Source: JAHRAW01 sp963693025 (GTDB lineage: Bacteria; Pseudomonadota; Gammaproteobacteria; Arenicellales; Poriferihabitantaceae). Taken from it: a stretch of DNA of 64,000 nt. Below, in pieces: positions 26,995 through 41,278 of the stretch. The stretch is from assembly GCA_963693025.1 (NCBI GenBank), contig OY843749.1, positions 1,488,001-1,552,000 on the forward strand. The letters are read 5' to 3'. Position numbers and translations under genes: made by a program. Each line of letters opens with the position of its first letter. Within the stretch, counting starts at the first letter, position 1. Below the pieces are notes generated by a model. It ran no database searches. It was given only the letters and a program-made list of their open reading frames with translations, and had not been told where the DNA came from.

Positions 26995-27972
26995 ATGAAA
27001 ACCACCTACATACACAAAACCACCCGCACGCTCGCCGCCGCCACGTTGGCCGGGTTGCTTGCGTTTGCTTCCGCCGCCAGAGCCGCCGATGTGGTGATTG
27101 GCGTGCCCAACTGGCCGTCCGTGCTGGCGACCGCCAATATCTTGAAAGTTGCGATTGAGCAGAATCTCGGGCTGGATGTGGAGTTGCAAAACGGCACCAA
27201 CCCGATCATTTTTGAGGCGATGGACTCGGGCGCGATGCACGCGCATCCCGAGGTGTGGATGCCCAATCAGCAAAACCTGCACGACACTTTTGTCAAGGAC
27301 AAGGGCACGGTGGTGATGAACACCAACGGCGTGTCGGCTTTTCAGGGCATGTGCGTGACGCAAGCCATCGCGGACGAGCACGGCATCACTTCCATCGACG
27401 ACCTGACCAACCCCGATATCGCGGCGTTGTTTGATTCCGACGGCGACGGGCGGGGCGAGATTTGGATTGGCGCGCCGGGCTGGGCGTCCACCAACATCGA
27501 GAAAATCCGCGCCAAGTCATACGGCTACGACCAGACGTTTGAGTTGACCGAAAGCGATGAAACGCTCGCCTACGCCAACCTCGACACCTCCATCAAAAGC
27601 GGCAAGCCGTGGGCCGGTTTTTGCTACACGCCGCACTATGTTTTTGTGCTGCACGACATGCAGATTCTCGAAGAGCCGGCGTATGACGCCGCGCAGTGGA
27701 AGATTGTTCAGCCGACCGATGACCCGGCATGGCTGGAAAAATCCAGCGCCGGCGTGGCGTGGGACACCGCCCATTTGCATCTGCACTACTCCCAATCGGT
27801 CGAGCAAACGCATCCCGAAGTCGCCGCGCTCTTTCGCAATATGAAACTCGACACCGACATCGTCTCTGCCATGACCTTCGCGCTGGTCATCGACAAAAAA
27901 GAGGCGGCAACCTTCGCCAAAGAATGGGTCGCCGAGAACGAAGATAAAGTCATCGGCTGGTTGTCCGAGTAA
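26995..27972 (+). CDS. proX: Glycine betaine/proline-type ABC transporter substrate-binding protein
   Basis: 325 residues with a clear signal peptide (ending in SAARA), so periplasmic. The mature protein begins DVVIGVPNWPSV and follows the OpuAC/ProX fold, with aromatic residues in VPNWPS, HPEVWMPN and GWAST that could form the betaine cage. It binds quaternary amines such as glycine betaine, choline or a related osmolyte and delivers them to the two genes downstream. A sequence of 100 bp separates it from the ATPase. Confidence 0.88.
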   Translation: MKTTYIHKTTRTLAAATLAGLLAFASAARAADVVIGVPNWPSVLATANILKVAIEQNLGLDVELQNGTNPIIFEAMDSGAMHAHPEVWMPNQQNLHDTFVKDKGTVVMNTNGVSAFQGMCVTQAIADEHGITSIDDLTNPDIAALFDSDGDGRGEIWIGAPGWASTNIEKIRAKSYGYDQTFELTESDETLAYANLDTSIKSGKPWAGFCYTPHYVFVLHDMQILEEPAYDAAQWKIVQPTDDPAWLEKSSAGVAWDTAHLHLHYSQSVEQTHPEVAALFRNMKLDTDIVSAMTFALVIDKKEAATFAKEWVAENEDKVIGWLSE

Positions 27973-28073
27973 CAACCGGCATGCGCGACACCGCCCGCCG
28001 GATTCGCGCCGGCGGGCGCGCGCCTTTGTTGGTTTAGTTTGGTTTGTTTGGATGCGGATGAGAAAGCCGGGGC

Positions 28074-29114
28074 ATGGCTGAAACGGTCGTCATCGCGCGC
28101 AATGTCTGGAAGGTTTTCGGCACGCGCTTCCGCGAGGCGATGGACGCCATTCGCACCGAGGGCATCGGCAAGCCGGAAGTGCTCGAGCGCTTCGCCTGCG
28201 TGGTCGGCGTTCAGGACGCCAGTTTCGAGGTGTTGCGCAGCGAAATCTTTTGCATCATGGGGCTGTCGGGCTCCGGCAAATCGACGCTGGTGCGCCATGT
28301 CAACCGGCTGATTGAGCCGACCAGCGGCGCCATCGAAGTGCTGGGAAAGGACATCTCCCAACTCAACGATGCAGCCCTGCGCGAGGTGCGCGCCAACCAA
28401 ATCGGCATGGTCTTCCAGCACATGGCGCTGATGCCGCACCGCTCGGTGCGCGACAACGTCGCCTATCCGCTGGAGATTCGCGGGGTGCCGAAATCCAAGC
28501 GCTGGGCGGTTTCCGACCACACGCTGGAGTTGGTGGATTTGGTCGGCTACGAAGACCGGCTGCCGAAGGAGTTGTCCGGCGGCATGCAGCAGCGCGTCGG
28601 CATCGCCCGCGCGCTGGCTTCCGACCCGCAGGTGCTGCTGATGGACGAGCCTTTCTCGGCGCTCGACCCGCTGATTCGGATGCAGATTCAAGACCAGTTC
28701 AAGGCGCTCGCCGCCAAACTGCAAAAGACCACGCTGTTCATCACTCACGACCTGGACGAAGCCATCCGCATCGGCCACCGCATTGCGATTATGAAAGACG
28801 GGGTGATTGTGCAGATCGGCACGCCGGAAGAAATCGTTATGAATCCGGCGGATGATTATGTGCGCGAATTCGTCCAGGGCATATCCAAACTGAAGTTGTT
28901 CAAGGCGCGCTCCATTATGAAGCCGCTGGACTCCCGCGACGACGATTTGAGCGCCGCGCCGCGCGCCGATGAAGGCGTCAATCTGGACCAACTCATCGAC
29001 CACGCGCTCGGCAGCGACAAGCCGGTGGTGATTACTTCGCAGGGGCGCGACATTGGCGTGGTCAGCAAGACGCAACTACTGCGCAGCATTCAGGGGGACA
29101 GGGGGCATGAGTGA
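28074..29114 (+). CDS. proV: Glycine betaine ABC transporter ATP-binding protein
   Basis: 346 residues. The N-terminus has the ProV-type extension (VWKVFGTRF) before Walker A GLSGSGKST. The signature is LSGGMQQRVGIARA, Walker B LLMDEPFSALDPL, and the switch His in ITHDLDEA. A short CBS-like tail follows (SDKPVVITSQGRDIGVV). It powers uptake with the permease, whose start at 29107 overlaps its last eight bases. Domain order and motif set match ProV/OpuAA rather than other importers. Confidence 0.93.
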   Translation: MAETVVIARNVWKVFGTRFREAMDAIRTEGIGKPEVLERFACVVGVQDASFEVLRSEIFCIMGLSGSGKSTLVRHVNRLIEPTSGAIEVLGKDISQLNDAALREVRANQIGMVFQHMALMPHRSVRDNVAYPLEIRGVPKSKRWAVSDHTLELVDLVGYEDRLPKELSGGMQQRVGIARALASDPQVLLMDEPFSALDPLIRMQIQDQFKALAAKLQKTTLFITHDLDEAIRIGHRIAIMKDGVIVQIGTPEEIVMNPADDYVREFVQGISKLKLFKARSIMKPLDSRDDDLSAAPRADEGVNLDQLIDHALGSDKPVVITSQGRDIGVVSKTQLLRSIQGDRGHE

Positions 29115-30702
29115 GAACGAGCGCGTGGAGGCGAGCAAGGTGGTCGCCGCATCGGACATCGAGGTTGACCACGCCCAACTGAGCGCGTCCATCAACCAAT
29201 TCGCCGGCGTCAACGGCGACTACTACGCGTCCGCCTTCCGGCGCATTCATTCCTCGCGCCGCGGGCTGCCCAACACCTTTAACCCGTTTGCCGCGTTGCT
29301 GGGACCGTTGTGGGCGGCGTCGCGCGCGGTCTGGGGGATGTTCTGGGGCTTTCTGTTGCTGGAAATGATCGCCTGGGTGCAGATTGGGCGCGGCTGGTGG
29401 GGCAACCCCGGCGCGTCCTTTTTTGAGCGCGCCGAAAAGCAGCGCGAACGGGCCGCGACCTTTTTGGAACGAGCCGACGCGGCGCGCGAGCAGGGCGCGG
29501 ACCCGAGCCGCTTTGAAAAACTGGCGGAGAACATCGGCAACGCCGCCGACAAAAATCAAACGCTCGGCCTTGCCGCCAACACCGAGGCGCTGGACATTCT
29601 GCTGTTTGGTTTGTTCCTCCTGCTGCTCTTCAAACTGGCGCAGGGCTTTTACGCCAACAGCGCGTATGAAAACCAGTACTCCCGCTGGCGAATCGACCCG
29701 GTGGGGGTGGAAAGCGGGCGCAAGACCCGCAACATCTTCCTCGGCGCCGCGTTGGTGCTGATGATTGCGCCGCTGACAATCTACGATTTCACGGTGCATA
29801 GCCCGCTTCAACTACTGGACATCTTTCCGGAAAAAGAAATCTCCGCGCTGTTCGTCGCCGGCGAAAACGAAACGCTGTTCTCCCTGCTCGCCGGCTGGCT
29901 GGAAGCGCGCATCGACGTGGCGGCGGTGGCGGGCGCCGGCGCTTTTGACGGCATCACGTCGGGCATTCGCTCAATCTTGAGAGCCATCAGCCTGGCGCTC
30001 ATCGACACGCCGTGGCCCGTGGTGATGGCGGTGATTTTTGTCACCGCATGGCGCGCGGCGGGCGCGCGCGTGGCGATTTTCACCGCCGCCTCGCTGGTCT
30101 ATATCGCGCTGCTCGGTTACTGGGAAATCGCGATGGAAACCGTGGCGCTGGTCGGCGCGGCGGTCGCCATTTGCGTCACCATCGGCATTCCGCTCGGCAT
30201 TTGGTTCGGCGAATCCAAACGCGCCTACCACGCCGCCGAGCCGATACTCGACCTGATGCAGACGCTGCCGGCGTTCGTGTACCTGATACCCATCATCGCC
30301 TTTTTCGGCACCGGCAATCCGCCGGGGATTCTCGCCACCATCATCTTCGGCATGCCGCCGGTCATTCGGCTGACGGCGCTCGGCATCCGCGGTGTGCCCA
30401 ACGACATCAAGGAAGCCGCCATCGCTTTCGGCGCGTCGCGCTACCAGTTGTTGCGGGATGTGGAAGTGCCGCTGGCGTTGCCGTCGATTATGGCGGGCGT
30501 CAACCAGACGATTTTGATGTGCCTGTCGATGGTGGTCATCATCTCGCTAATCGGCGGCGGCGGGCTCGGCAAGGTGATTTTGGAAGCGCTGCAATACGCC
30601 GCCAAAGGACCGGGGTTGCTCGGCGGCTTCGCCATCCTGTTTTGCGCCATGGTCATCGACCGCATCGTGCAAGGCGCCTTTCGCCGCGACGATCAGAAAT
30701 GA
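29107..30702 (+). CDS. proW: Glycine betaine ABC transporter permease with long N-terminal extension
   Basis: 531 residues, about 170 longer than E. coli ProW (354). The C-terminal half is a normal OpuAB/ProW permease (GIPLGIWFG, DLMQTLPAFVYLIPIIAFFG, and the EAA-type loop IKEAAIAFGAS). The first about 220 residues are extra: NPFAALLGPLWAASRAVWGM and a membrane segment, an Arg/Glu-rich coiled coil (about 110-150), then further membrane segments. The start of that extension resembles DUF2628-type membrane domains (a guess). ATG 29107 overlaps proV by eight bases. The extension might sense osmotic or membrane state. Confidence 0.88.
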   Translation: MSENERVEASKVVAASDIEVDHAQLSASINQFAGVNGDYYASAFRRIHSSRRGLPNTFNPFAALLGPLWAASRAVWGMFWGFLLLEMIAWVQIGRGWWGNPGASFFERAEKQRERAATFLERADAAREQGADPSRFEKLAENIGNAADKNQTLGLAANTEALDILLFGLFLLLLFKLAQGFYANSAYENQYSRWRIDPVGVESGRKTRNIFLGAALVLMIAPLTIYDFTVHSPLQLLDIFPEKEISALFVAGENETLFSLLAGWLEARIDVAAVAGAGAFDGITSGIRSILRAISLALIDTPWPVVMAVIFVTAWRAAGARVAIFTAASLVYIALLGYWEIAMETVALVGAAVAICVTIGIPLGIWFGESKRAYHAAEPILDLMQTLPAFVYLIPIIAFFGTGNPPGILATIIFGMPPVIRLTALGIRGVPNDIKEAAIAFGASRYQLLRDVEVPLALPSIMAGVNQTILMCLSMVVIISLIGGGGLGKVILEALQYAAKGPGLLGGFAILFCAMVIDRIVQGAFRRDDQK

Positions 30703-30819
30703 GGCGCTGACCTCAGTCCGCCGGCGCAACCTGCGCCGCCGCCGCCACCGCCGGCTTGAAAACGCGCGCGCTGTCCCCACTTTTGCCGCAGTGCAAATTA
30801 ACCCGACTCGTCTTTCGTC

Positions 30820-32787
30820 ATGACCGCCAAATCCGCCGTTGAAACGCATGCGTTTCAGACCGAGGTTCAGCAACTGTTGAATCTCATCATTCACTCGCTA
30901 TACAGCAACAAGGAAATTTTCCTGCGCGAGTTGATTTCCAATGCATCGGATGCTTGCGACAAGTTGCGGTTTTTGGCGTTGACCGATAAGAATTTGTACG
31001 AAGACGATGAGGCGCTCGGCATTTGGATTGATGTTGACGCCGCGAAAAAAACCCTGACCGTGCGCGACAACGGCATCGGCATGAGTCACGACGAGGTGAT
31101 TGAGAACATCGGCACCATCGCGCGCTCCGGCACGCGCCAATTCCTCGAGCAGATGGCGGCGAAGGACGCCGGCGATGCGTCGTTCATCGGGCAGTTCGGG
31201 GTCGGTTTCTACTCGGCTTTTCTGGTGGCGAAGGAAGTGACGCTGCTCACGCGCAAAGCCGGGGCGCCGGCAGGCGAAAGCGTCAAATGGGTCTCCGACG
31301 GCGGCGGCGAATACACCGTGGAGACCATCGACCGCCCCGAGCGCGGCACCGAAATCATCCTCAAACTGCATCCCGACCAAAAGGAATATACCGAGCCCTA
31401 CCGCCTGCGCGCCATCATCGGAAAATATTCCGACCACATTTCGCTGCCGCTCAAGATGCTCAAGGAGCCGGAAAAGGACGACGATGGCAAGGTGCTCAAA
31501 GGACAGGAGCCGGCTTGGGAAACCGTCAACAAAGGCTCGGCGCTCTGGGCAAGAGCCAAGAGCGAGATTTCCGCGGACGAATACAACGCCTTCTACACCG
31601 CGCTGACCTATGACCCGGAGCCGCCGGCGGTGACGCTGCACAACCGGGTGGAAGGCAAGATGGAATACATCTCGCTGTTCTATATTCCCGCGAAGGCGCC
31701 GTTCGATTTGTGGGACCGCGAGCAGCGCCACGGCATCAAACTCTATGTGCGGCGGATTTTCATCGCCGAAGACGCCAAGCAGTTGATGCCCAATTACCTG
31801 CGCTTCGTGCGCGGCTTGGTGGACTCCGCCGACCTGCCCTTGAATGTGTCGCGGGAATTTTTGCAGCAGAACAAAGACATCGACAAAATCCGCGCCGCCT
31901 CGGTCAAGAAGGTGTTGGCCGAGCTGAAAAAAATCGCCGCCAAAGCGCCCGAGCAATACGCGGCGCTGTGGAAGGAATACGGGCGCGTCATCAAGGAGGG
32001 GGTGATTGAGGATTTCGACAACAAGGACGCGCTCGCCAAACTGCTGCGCTTCGCTTCGACGCATACCGAACACGCCACCGCCGCAGACGATGCGGCGGAC
32101 GATGCAACGAACGACGCGGCGCAGAGCCAAACGATTGCGCTCGACGACTACCTCAAACGGATGCCCGCCAAACAAAAGGCGATTTACTATGTGACCGCGG
32201 ACAGCCACGCGGCTGCCAAATCGTCGCCGCACCTCGAGGTGTTTCGCAAGAACGATATTGAAGTGTTGCTGCTGTCCGACCCGGTGGACGAATGGGTGGT
32301 CGGCCACCTGACCGCGTATCAGGAAAAGCCGTTGCAATCGATCGCCAAGGGCGACCTCGACATTGCCGACTTGACGGGCGAGAAAAGCGCGCACGCGGGT
32401 GCCACGGATGACGCGCAGGCGGACAAGCAAAAGGAAGACTTGAAACCGTTGGTGGACAAAATCAAATCGGTGCTGGCGGAGCGGGTCAAGGACGTCCGCA
32501 TCTCCAACCGGCTGGTGGATTCGCCCGCGTGTTTGGTGGCGGACGACTACGACATGGGCGGCAACATGGAGCGAATCCTGCAGGCGATTGGCCAGGAGGC
32601 GCCGAGCGCCAAACCGATTCTGGAAATCAACCCGCAACACGCCATCGTCAAACAAATCGACGCCGACGGCGAACTGGCGGAAGACTGGGCGAGCGTGCTG
32701 TTCGACCAAGCGGCGCTGGCGGAAGGCGCCTCGCTGAAAGACCCCGGCGCTTATGTGAGGCGCATCAACCGATTGTTGGCGCGCTGA
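30820..32787 (+). CDS. htpG: Chaperone protein HtpG (Hsp90)
   Basis: 655 residues, slightly longer than E. coli HtpG (624). GHKL ATPase motifs are FLRELISNASDACDKLRF (N-box), DNGIGM, and GQFGVGFYSAF. Middle-domain signatures are YVRRIFI and SREFLQQNKDI. It assists folding of proteins under stress in the cytoplasm. An acidic, Ala/Asp-rich stretch (TEHATAADDAADDATNDAAQ) enlarges the middle domain. The start is an ATG at 30820 after a gap of 117 bp. Confidence 0.97.
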   Translation: MTAKSAVETHAFQTEVQQLLNLIIHSLYSNKEIFLRELISNASDACDKLRFLALTDKNLYEDDEALGIWIDVDAAKKTLTVRDNGIGMSHDEVIENIGTIARSGTRQFLEQMAAKDAGDASFIGQFGVGFYSAFLVAKEVTLLTRKAGAPAGESVKWVSDGGGEYTVETIDRPERGTEIILKLHPDQKEYTEPYRLRAIIGKYSDHISLPLKMLKEPEKDDDGKVLKGQEPAWETVNKGSALWARAKSEISADEYNAFYTALTYDPEPPAVTLHNRVEGKMEYISLFYIPAKAPFDLWDREQRHGIKLYVRRIFIAEDAKQLMPNYLRFVRGLVDSADLPLNVSREFLQQNKDIDKIRAASVKKVLAELKKIAAKAPEQYAALWKEYGRVIKEGVIEDFDNKDALAKLLRFASTHTEHATAADDAADDATNDAAQSQTIALDDYLKRMPAKQKAIYYVTADSHAAAKSSPHLEVFRKNDIEVLLLSDPVDEWVVGHLTAYQEKPLQSIAKGDLDIADLTGEKSAHAGATDDAQADKQKEDLKPLVDKIKSVLAERVKDVRISNRLVDSPACLVADDYDMGGNMERILQAIGQEAPSAKPILEINPQHAIVKQIDADGELAEDWASVLFDQAALAEGASLKDPGAYVRRINRLLAR

Positions 32788-32824
32788 GTCAACACCGGTA
32801 GCGGGCGGCGCAAACGCAACCCCG

Positions 32825-33763
32825 TTATACGTGCGCGCCGATGTCCGGGGCGCTTCGGCGCGGTGTCACCAGCAGCATGCCGACCAGCATCAGCGCGAGC
32901 GCCGCCCACACCCACGGGGAGTGCCGCTCGGCGAAGAAGACCATGCCCCAGAACACGCCGGCGAGGGTGATGACATAACCCGCCATGCTGGCGAAAACCG
33001 CGCCCGCCATTTTCACCACATACAAGAACATCACATAGGCGGCGCTGCTGACCACCATCATCGCCAGAATCGCCCAGTCGGCGGGGTCGAATGGCGGGGC
33101 GATGGGGTGGAACGCGTCCCCCAGATAGAGGATTGGCACGAGCATCGCCGCGGCGACCATCAGCCCGGTGGTCAGCAAGCCCTCCAAGTCGGCGTTTTGC
33201 GGGATATAGACATCGACATAGACGTTCTCCAGCGTGTAGAAAACCGAGGCGATTAGCGGCAGGACGAGCCAGCGCGCCATGCCCGGCTCGGGCAGGCTGG
33301 TGTCGGGCGCAACCAGCAGGATGATGGCGATGAAACCCAGCACGATGCCGAGCACGCGCCGCCGCCCGAAGCGGTCGATGCCCAGCATCCACGACAGCGC
33401 ATAGGTCAGCATCGGCACCAGCGCCACGGTGATCGCCAGCACGCCGGCGGGCACCTTCGGCGCGGCGTAGAAATACAGCGAGGCGGGTATCGCCGTGCCG
33501 AAAAGCGCAATCACGCAAGCGTGTTTGAAGTGGGCGCGGTCGAGCCTCGGTCGGCGGCGGCGCAACAGGCAGTAAATCAGCAACACCAGACCGCCGCCCA
33601 GCGCCTGCCAGAAAGCCAGCCCGATGGGATGCGCCTGCGTCGAGGCGGCGATGCGGGCGAGCGAAAACGTCATCCCCCAAACCACCCCGCACAGCAACAC
33701 CAGCACATAGGGAATGACCGCCACCGCCGGTGTTGGCGCGCCCGCCTGCGGCACGGTCGCCAC
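32825..33763 (-). CDS. EamA-family (DMT) membrane transporter
   Basis: 312 residues with about ten transmembrane helices arranged as two EamA repeats, in the order expected of drug/metabolite exporters. It starts at a GTG (33763), only two bases after the tag stop, so the two genes are co-transcribed. No substrate can be assigned. The repeat structure and length match RhaT/YdcZ-like carriers. Confidence 0.85.
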   Translation of the reverse strand: MATVPQAGAPTPAVAVIPYVLVLLCGVVWGMTFSLARIAASTQAHPIGLAFWQALGGGLVLLIYCLLRRRRPRLDRAHFKHACVIALFGTAIPASLYFYAAPKVPAGVLAITVALVPMLTYALSWMLGIDRFGRRRVLGIVLGFIAIILLVAPDTSLPEPGMARWLVLPLIASVFYTLENVYVDVYIPQNADLEGLLTTGLMVAAAMLVPILYLGDAFHPIAPPFDPADWAILAMMVVSSAAYVMFLYVVKMAGAVFASMAGYVITLAGVFWGMVFFAERHSPWVWAALALMLVGMLLVTPRRSAPDIGAHV

Positions 33764-33765
33764 GC

Positions 33766-34350
33766 TCAGCCCCGCTTGCCGCCGCCCAGTTGACGGTGGC
33801 GATAGCAGTCGGTGGTGTGGTCGTTGACCAAGCCGGCGGCCTGCATGAAAGCGTAGCAGATGGTGCCGCCGACAAAGGTAAAGCCGCGCTGCTTCAAGTC
33901 TTTGGCGAGTTGCTCCGACAACGGCGTGGATACCGGAATCCGCGCAAGCGAGCGCCAGTTATTCTGCAACGGCTTGCCGGCGACATAATCCCAAAGGACT
34001 TGGTCAAGCGTGCTCCCCGAATCGCGCAAGCGCAAATAGGCGCGCGCGTTTCGGACAAACCCGTCGACCTTCAGCCGGTTGCGCACGATGCCGGGATTAC
34101 TCAACAACGCGGCAATTTTCGCATCATCATAGCGCGCCATTTTGGCGGCATCAAACGCATCGAAAGCCGCACGATAGTTGTCCCGTTTCTTCAAAATGGT
34201 AATCCAACTCAACCCGGCCTGAGCGCCCTCCAAACACAACAACTCAAACAACCGCCGCTCATCATGAAGCGGCGCCCCCCATTCCAAATCGTGATAAGCC
34301 CGGTAAACCGAATCACCCCCACACCACTCACACCGCCTATCCTCACCCAT
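33766..34350 (-). CDS. tag: DNA-3-methyladenine glycosylase I
   Basis: 194 residues from ATG 34350 (E. coli Tag has 187). The zinc-site residues are in the N-terminal CEWC and in the C-terminal HTTDCYRH. Catalytic region WGAPLHDERRLFELL and the HhH-type GFVRNARAYL are present. It removes 3-methyladenine from alkylated DNA. An in-frame start ten codons upstream (34380) would add hydrophobic residues foreign to the family. Confidence 0.95.
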   Translation of the reverse strand: MGEDRRCEWCGGDSVYRAYHDLEWGAPLHDERRLFELLCLEGAQAGLSWITILKKRDNYRAAFDAFDAAKMARYDDAKIAALLSNPGIVRNRLKVDGFVRNARAYLRLRDSGSTLDQVLWDYVAGKPLQNNWRSLARIPVSTPLSEQLAKDLKQRGFTFVGGTICYAFMQAAGLVNDHTTDCYRHRQLGGGKRG

Positions 34351-34491
34351 CACGGAAACCCACCAAAAACAAAACCGCAAGAATTGTATATGAAGTACCG
34401 CTTGGTGTGCTCTCCCAACGACTCGTCATTCCCCACTACTTCGTCATTCCCACTACTTCATCATTCTCTCTACTCCGTCATTCCACTACTT

Positions 34492-34693
34492 CGTCATTCT
34501 CGAGCGTTAGTGTCCGTTTGCCGCCGCGCTTTTTCTTTTAAGCGGCGGCTTACCGGACACTTACGACCTCGGGAATCTCCCTAAGACTGGCACGGGCTTC
34601 GGTAAAGTCCACGCTAGCCTTAGGGAGATTCCCGAAGGTGATGAAAAATATAGTCGCTACCGCTCCTTATTTTTCTATCATTCGAGAATGACG
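34492..34693 (+). repeat. Intergenic palindromic repeat, copy 5 (long form)
   Basis: A plus-oriented copy in the 648-bp gap between tag and gltD. It runs CGTCATTCTCGAGCG to CGAGAATGACG, with the GTGTCCGT/CCGGACAC and GGGAATCTCCC/GGGAGATTCCC pairs. A second, partial tail (CTCCTTATTTTT to CGAGAATGACG, 34703-34956) is split by a mobile element. Several degenerate CGTCATTCC units stand just upstream at 34424-34485. Confidence 0.85.
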
Positions 34694-34706
34694 GGGTTGG
34701 GGCTCC

Positions 34707-34937
34707 TTATTTTTGGGAATTACATACATAAATCCGCAGAAAAAACATTTGAAATTTCATTCTTGTTTGCCGCAAAATCCGCGAATACAGCAATAAAGCC
34801 AATCGTGGGGGATTTTTGATATGAAAAAGAGGGTAGCGAACACAACGCCAGAACAGGCAAAGCGTAAATATCGACTTGTTCGTGCCGCCGAGTAAATAGG
34901 CGGCTTGCGGATTTATGTATGTAATTCCCTTATTTTT
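34707..34937. mobile_element. 215-bp MITE-like element with 24-bp perfect inverted ends and 8-bp target duplication
   Basis: The element itself is 34715-34929. Its ends are perfect inverted copies over 24 bp, beginning GGGAATTACATACATAAATC at the left (34715) and reading the complement at the right (34906-34929). The 8-mer TTATTTTT flanks it at 34707-34714 and 34930-34937, a direct target duplication. Removing the element and one 8-mer restores the ordinary repeat tail CTCCTTATTTTTCTATC. It holds no transposase, only a 24-codon frame. Eight-base duplications and GG ends fit several families, IS1595 among them, but the parent is not identifiable here. Confidence 0.9.
34821..34895 (+). other. 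24-residue open frame inside the MITE-like element
   Basis: ATG 34821 to TAA 34893-34895, preceded by GGGGGA (RBS-like). The peptide is basic (MKKRVANTTPEQAKRKYRLV). It could be a leftover of a transposase N-terminus or a passenger peptide. I can support only that the frame exists and has a plausible start signal. Confidence 0.3.
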
Positions 34938-34998
34938 CTATCATTCGAGAATGACGAAGTGGTGGGGAGCGTGCGCGACAGCGCCCACCAACGCACGT

Positions 34999-36493
34999 TC
35001 ACTCCGGCAACTCACTACTCCCGCACAGATACGCATCGACCGCGCGGGCGCATTGGCGGCCTTCTTGGATTGCCCATACGACCAGTGATTGACCGCGGCG
35101 CATGTCGCCGGCGGTGAAGATTTTTTGGTGGTTGGTTTGGTAGGCGGTGTTGCCTTGGGCGGGGGCGGCGATGTTGCCGCGGTCGGTTAGGCGGATGTTC
35201 AGGTCTTCCAGCATTCCGGGGTGTGACGGGTGGAGGAAGCCCATCGCCAGGGTGACCAAGCCGGCTTTTAGTTCGAATTCGGAGCCGGGGATTTCTTTCA
35301 TTTTCCATTGGCCGCCGGCGTTGTTCCAGGCGACTTTCATGCAGCGCACGCCCGCCAGACAGCCGTTGCCGTCGTCGATGAAGGCTTTGGTGACGACGTC
35401 CCAGATGCGCTCGCAGCCTTCTTCCTGGGAGGATGAGGTGCGCAGTTTGTGCGGCCAGTTGGGCCAGGTGAGCGCCTTGTTTTCCGCTTCCGGCGGGCGC
35501 GACAGGATTTCGATTTGGGTTATTGAGGCGGCGCCCTGGCGGTTGGCGGTGCCGATGCAGTCGGAGCCGGTGTCGCCGCCGCCGATGACCACGACGTGCT
35601 TGCCGCGCGCCGAGAGCCATTCCGCGCCGCCGCCGTTGTCGCCGTCACCGTCGCCGTCATCGCCGGCGTTGAGATGGTCGCCCTGCACTCGCCGGGTGTT
35701 GCTGCGGAGGTAGTCCATCGCGAAATGAACCCCGCTCAGGTCGCGCCCCGGCGCCGGCAAATCGCGCGGGTGTTCGGCGCCGCCGGCGAGCACCACCGCG
35801 TCAAAATTGGCGTGCAAATCCTGCGCCGGCAAGTCCACGCCGATGTGCGTGTTGCCGTGAAACTCAACCCCCTCGGCTTCCAGTTGCGCCATGCGCCGGT
35901 CGATGACGCGCTTGTCCAGTTTGAAATCCGGGATGCCGTAGCGCAGCAATCCGCCGCTGCGCGCCTGCTTGTCATACAGCAACACGGTGTGCCCGGCGCG
36001 CGCCAACTGCTGGGAGCAGGCGAGCCCGGCGGGACCGGAGCCGACCACCGCGACTCGCTTGCCGCTGCGCCGGTCGGCGGCGGGCGGCTGCGGCGCAATC
36101 CAGCCTTCCGCCCAGGCGCGCTCGACGATGGCGTGCTCGATGGTTTTGATGGTGACGGGCTGGTCGTTGAGATACAGCGTGCACGCGGTCTCGCACGGCG
36201 CCGGGCAGACCCGACCGGTGAATTCGGGGAAGTTGTTGGTGGAATGCAGCGCTTCCGAAGCCGCCTCCCAGTCGCCGCGATAAACCAAGTCGTTCCAGTC
36301 GGGGATGAGGTTGCTCAGTGGGCAGCCGGCATCGGAGTGGCAGTAGGGAATGCCGCAGTCCATGCAGCGCGCGCCCTGCGCCGCCAACTCGTCGTCGCTC
36401 AGGCTGACGACAAACTCGTCGAAGCCTTTGATGCGCCGGCGCACCGGCAAATACTCGCGCTCGGTGCGCGCGATTTCCATGAAGCCGGTGACT

Positions 36494-36501
<8 letters not shown>
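34999..36501 (-). CDS. gltD: Glutamate synthase small (beta) subunit
   Basis: 500 residues from ATG 36501. Cys clusters for two iron-sulfur centres are in CMDCGIPYCHSDAGCPLSN and CPAPCETACTLYL. Nucleotide-binding motifs are VVGSGPAGLACSQQ (FAD) and VVIGGGDTGSDC (NADPH). It transfers electrons from NADPH to the large subunit for glutamate formation. A Gly/Asp-rich hexamer run (35629-35669; GDDGDGDGDNGGG) sits between the two nucleotide domains. It overlaps the end of gltB by eight bases. Confidence 0.96.
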
Positions 36502-41158
<4,657 letters not shown>

Positions 41159-41278
41159 CTTTGCCTCGCGGGATGCCCAAAAAACAGCGCAACGCCAACC
41201 ACCCAACCCCGGCTGCGCCCAACCGCTTTGCGCGGCTCAAAGGCAATAAGAATAAAGCAGCTCAGCCAAAATTTCCAG

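Noticed and set aside
30898..32709. A 603-codon minus-strand frame opposite htpG
   Set aside because: Antisense shadow of htpG with no domain and Arg/Val/His bias.
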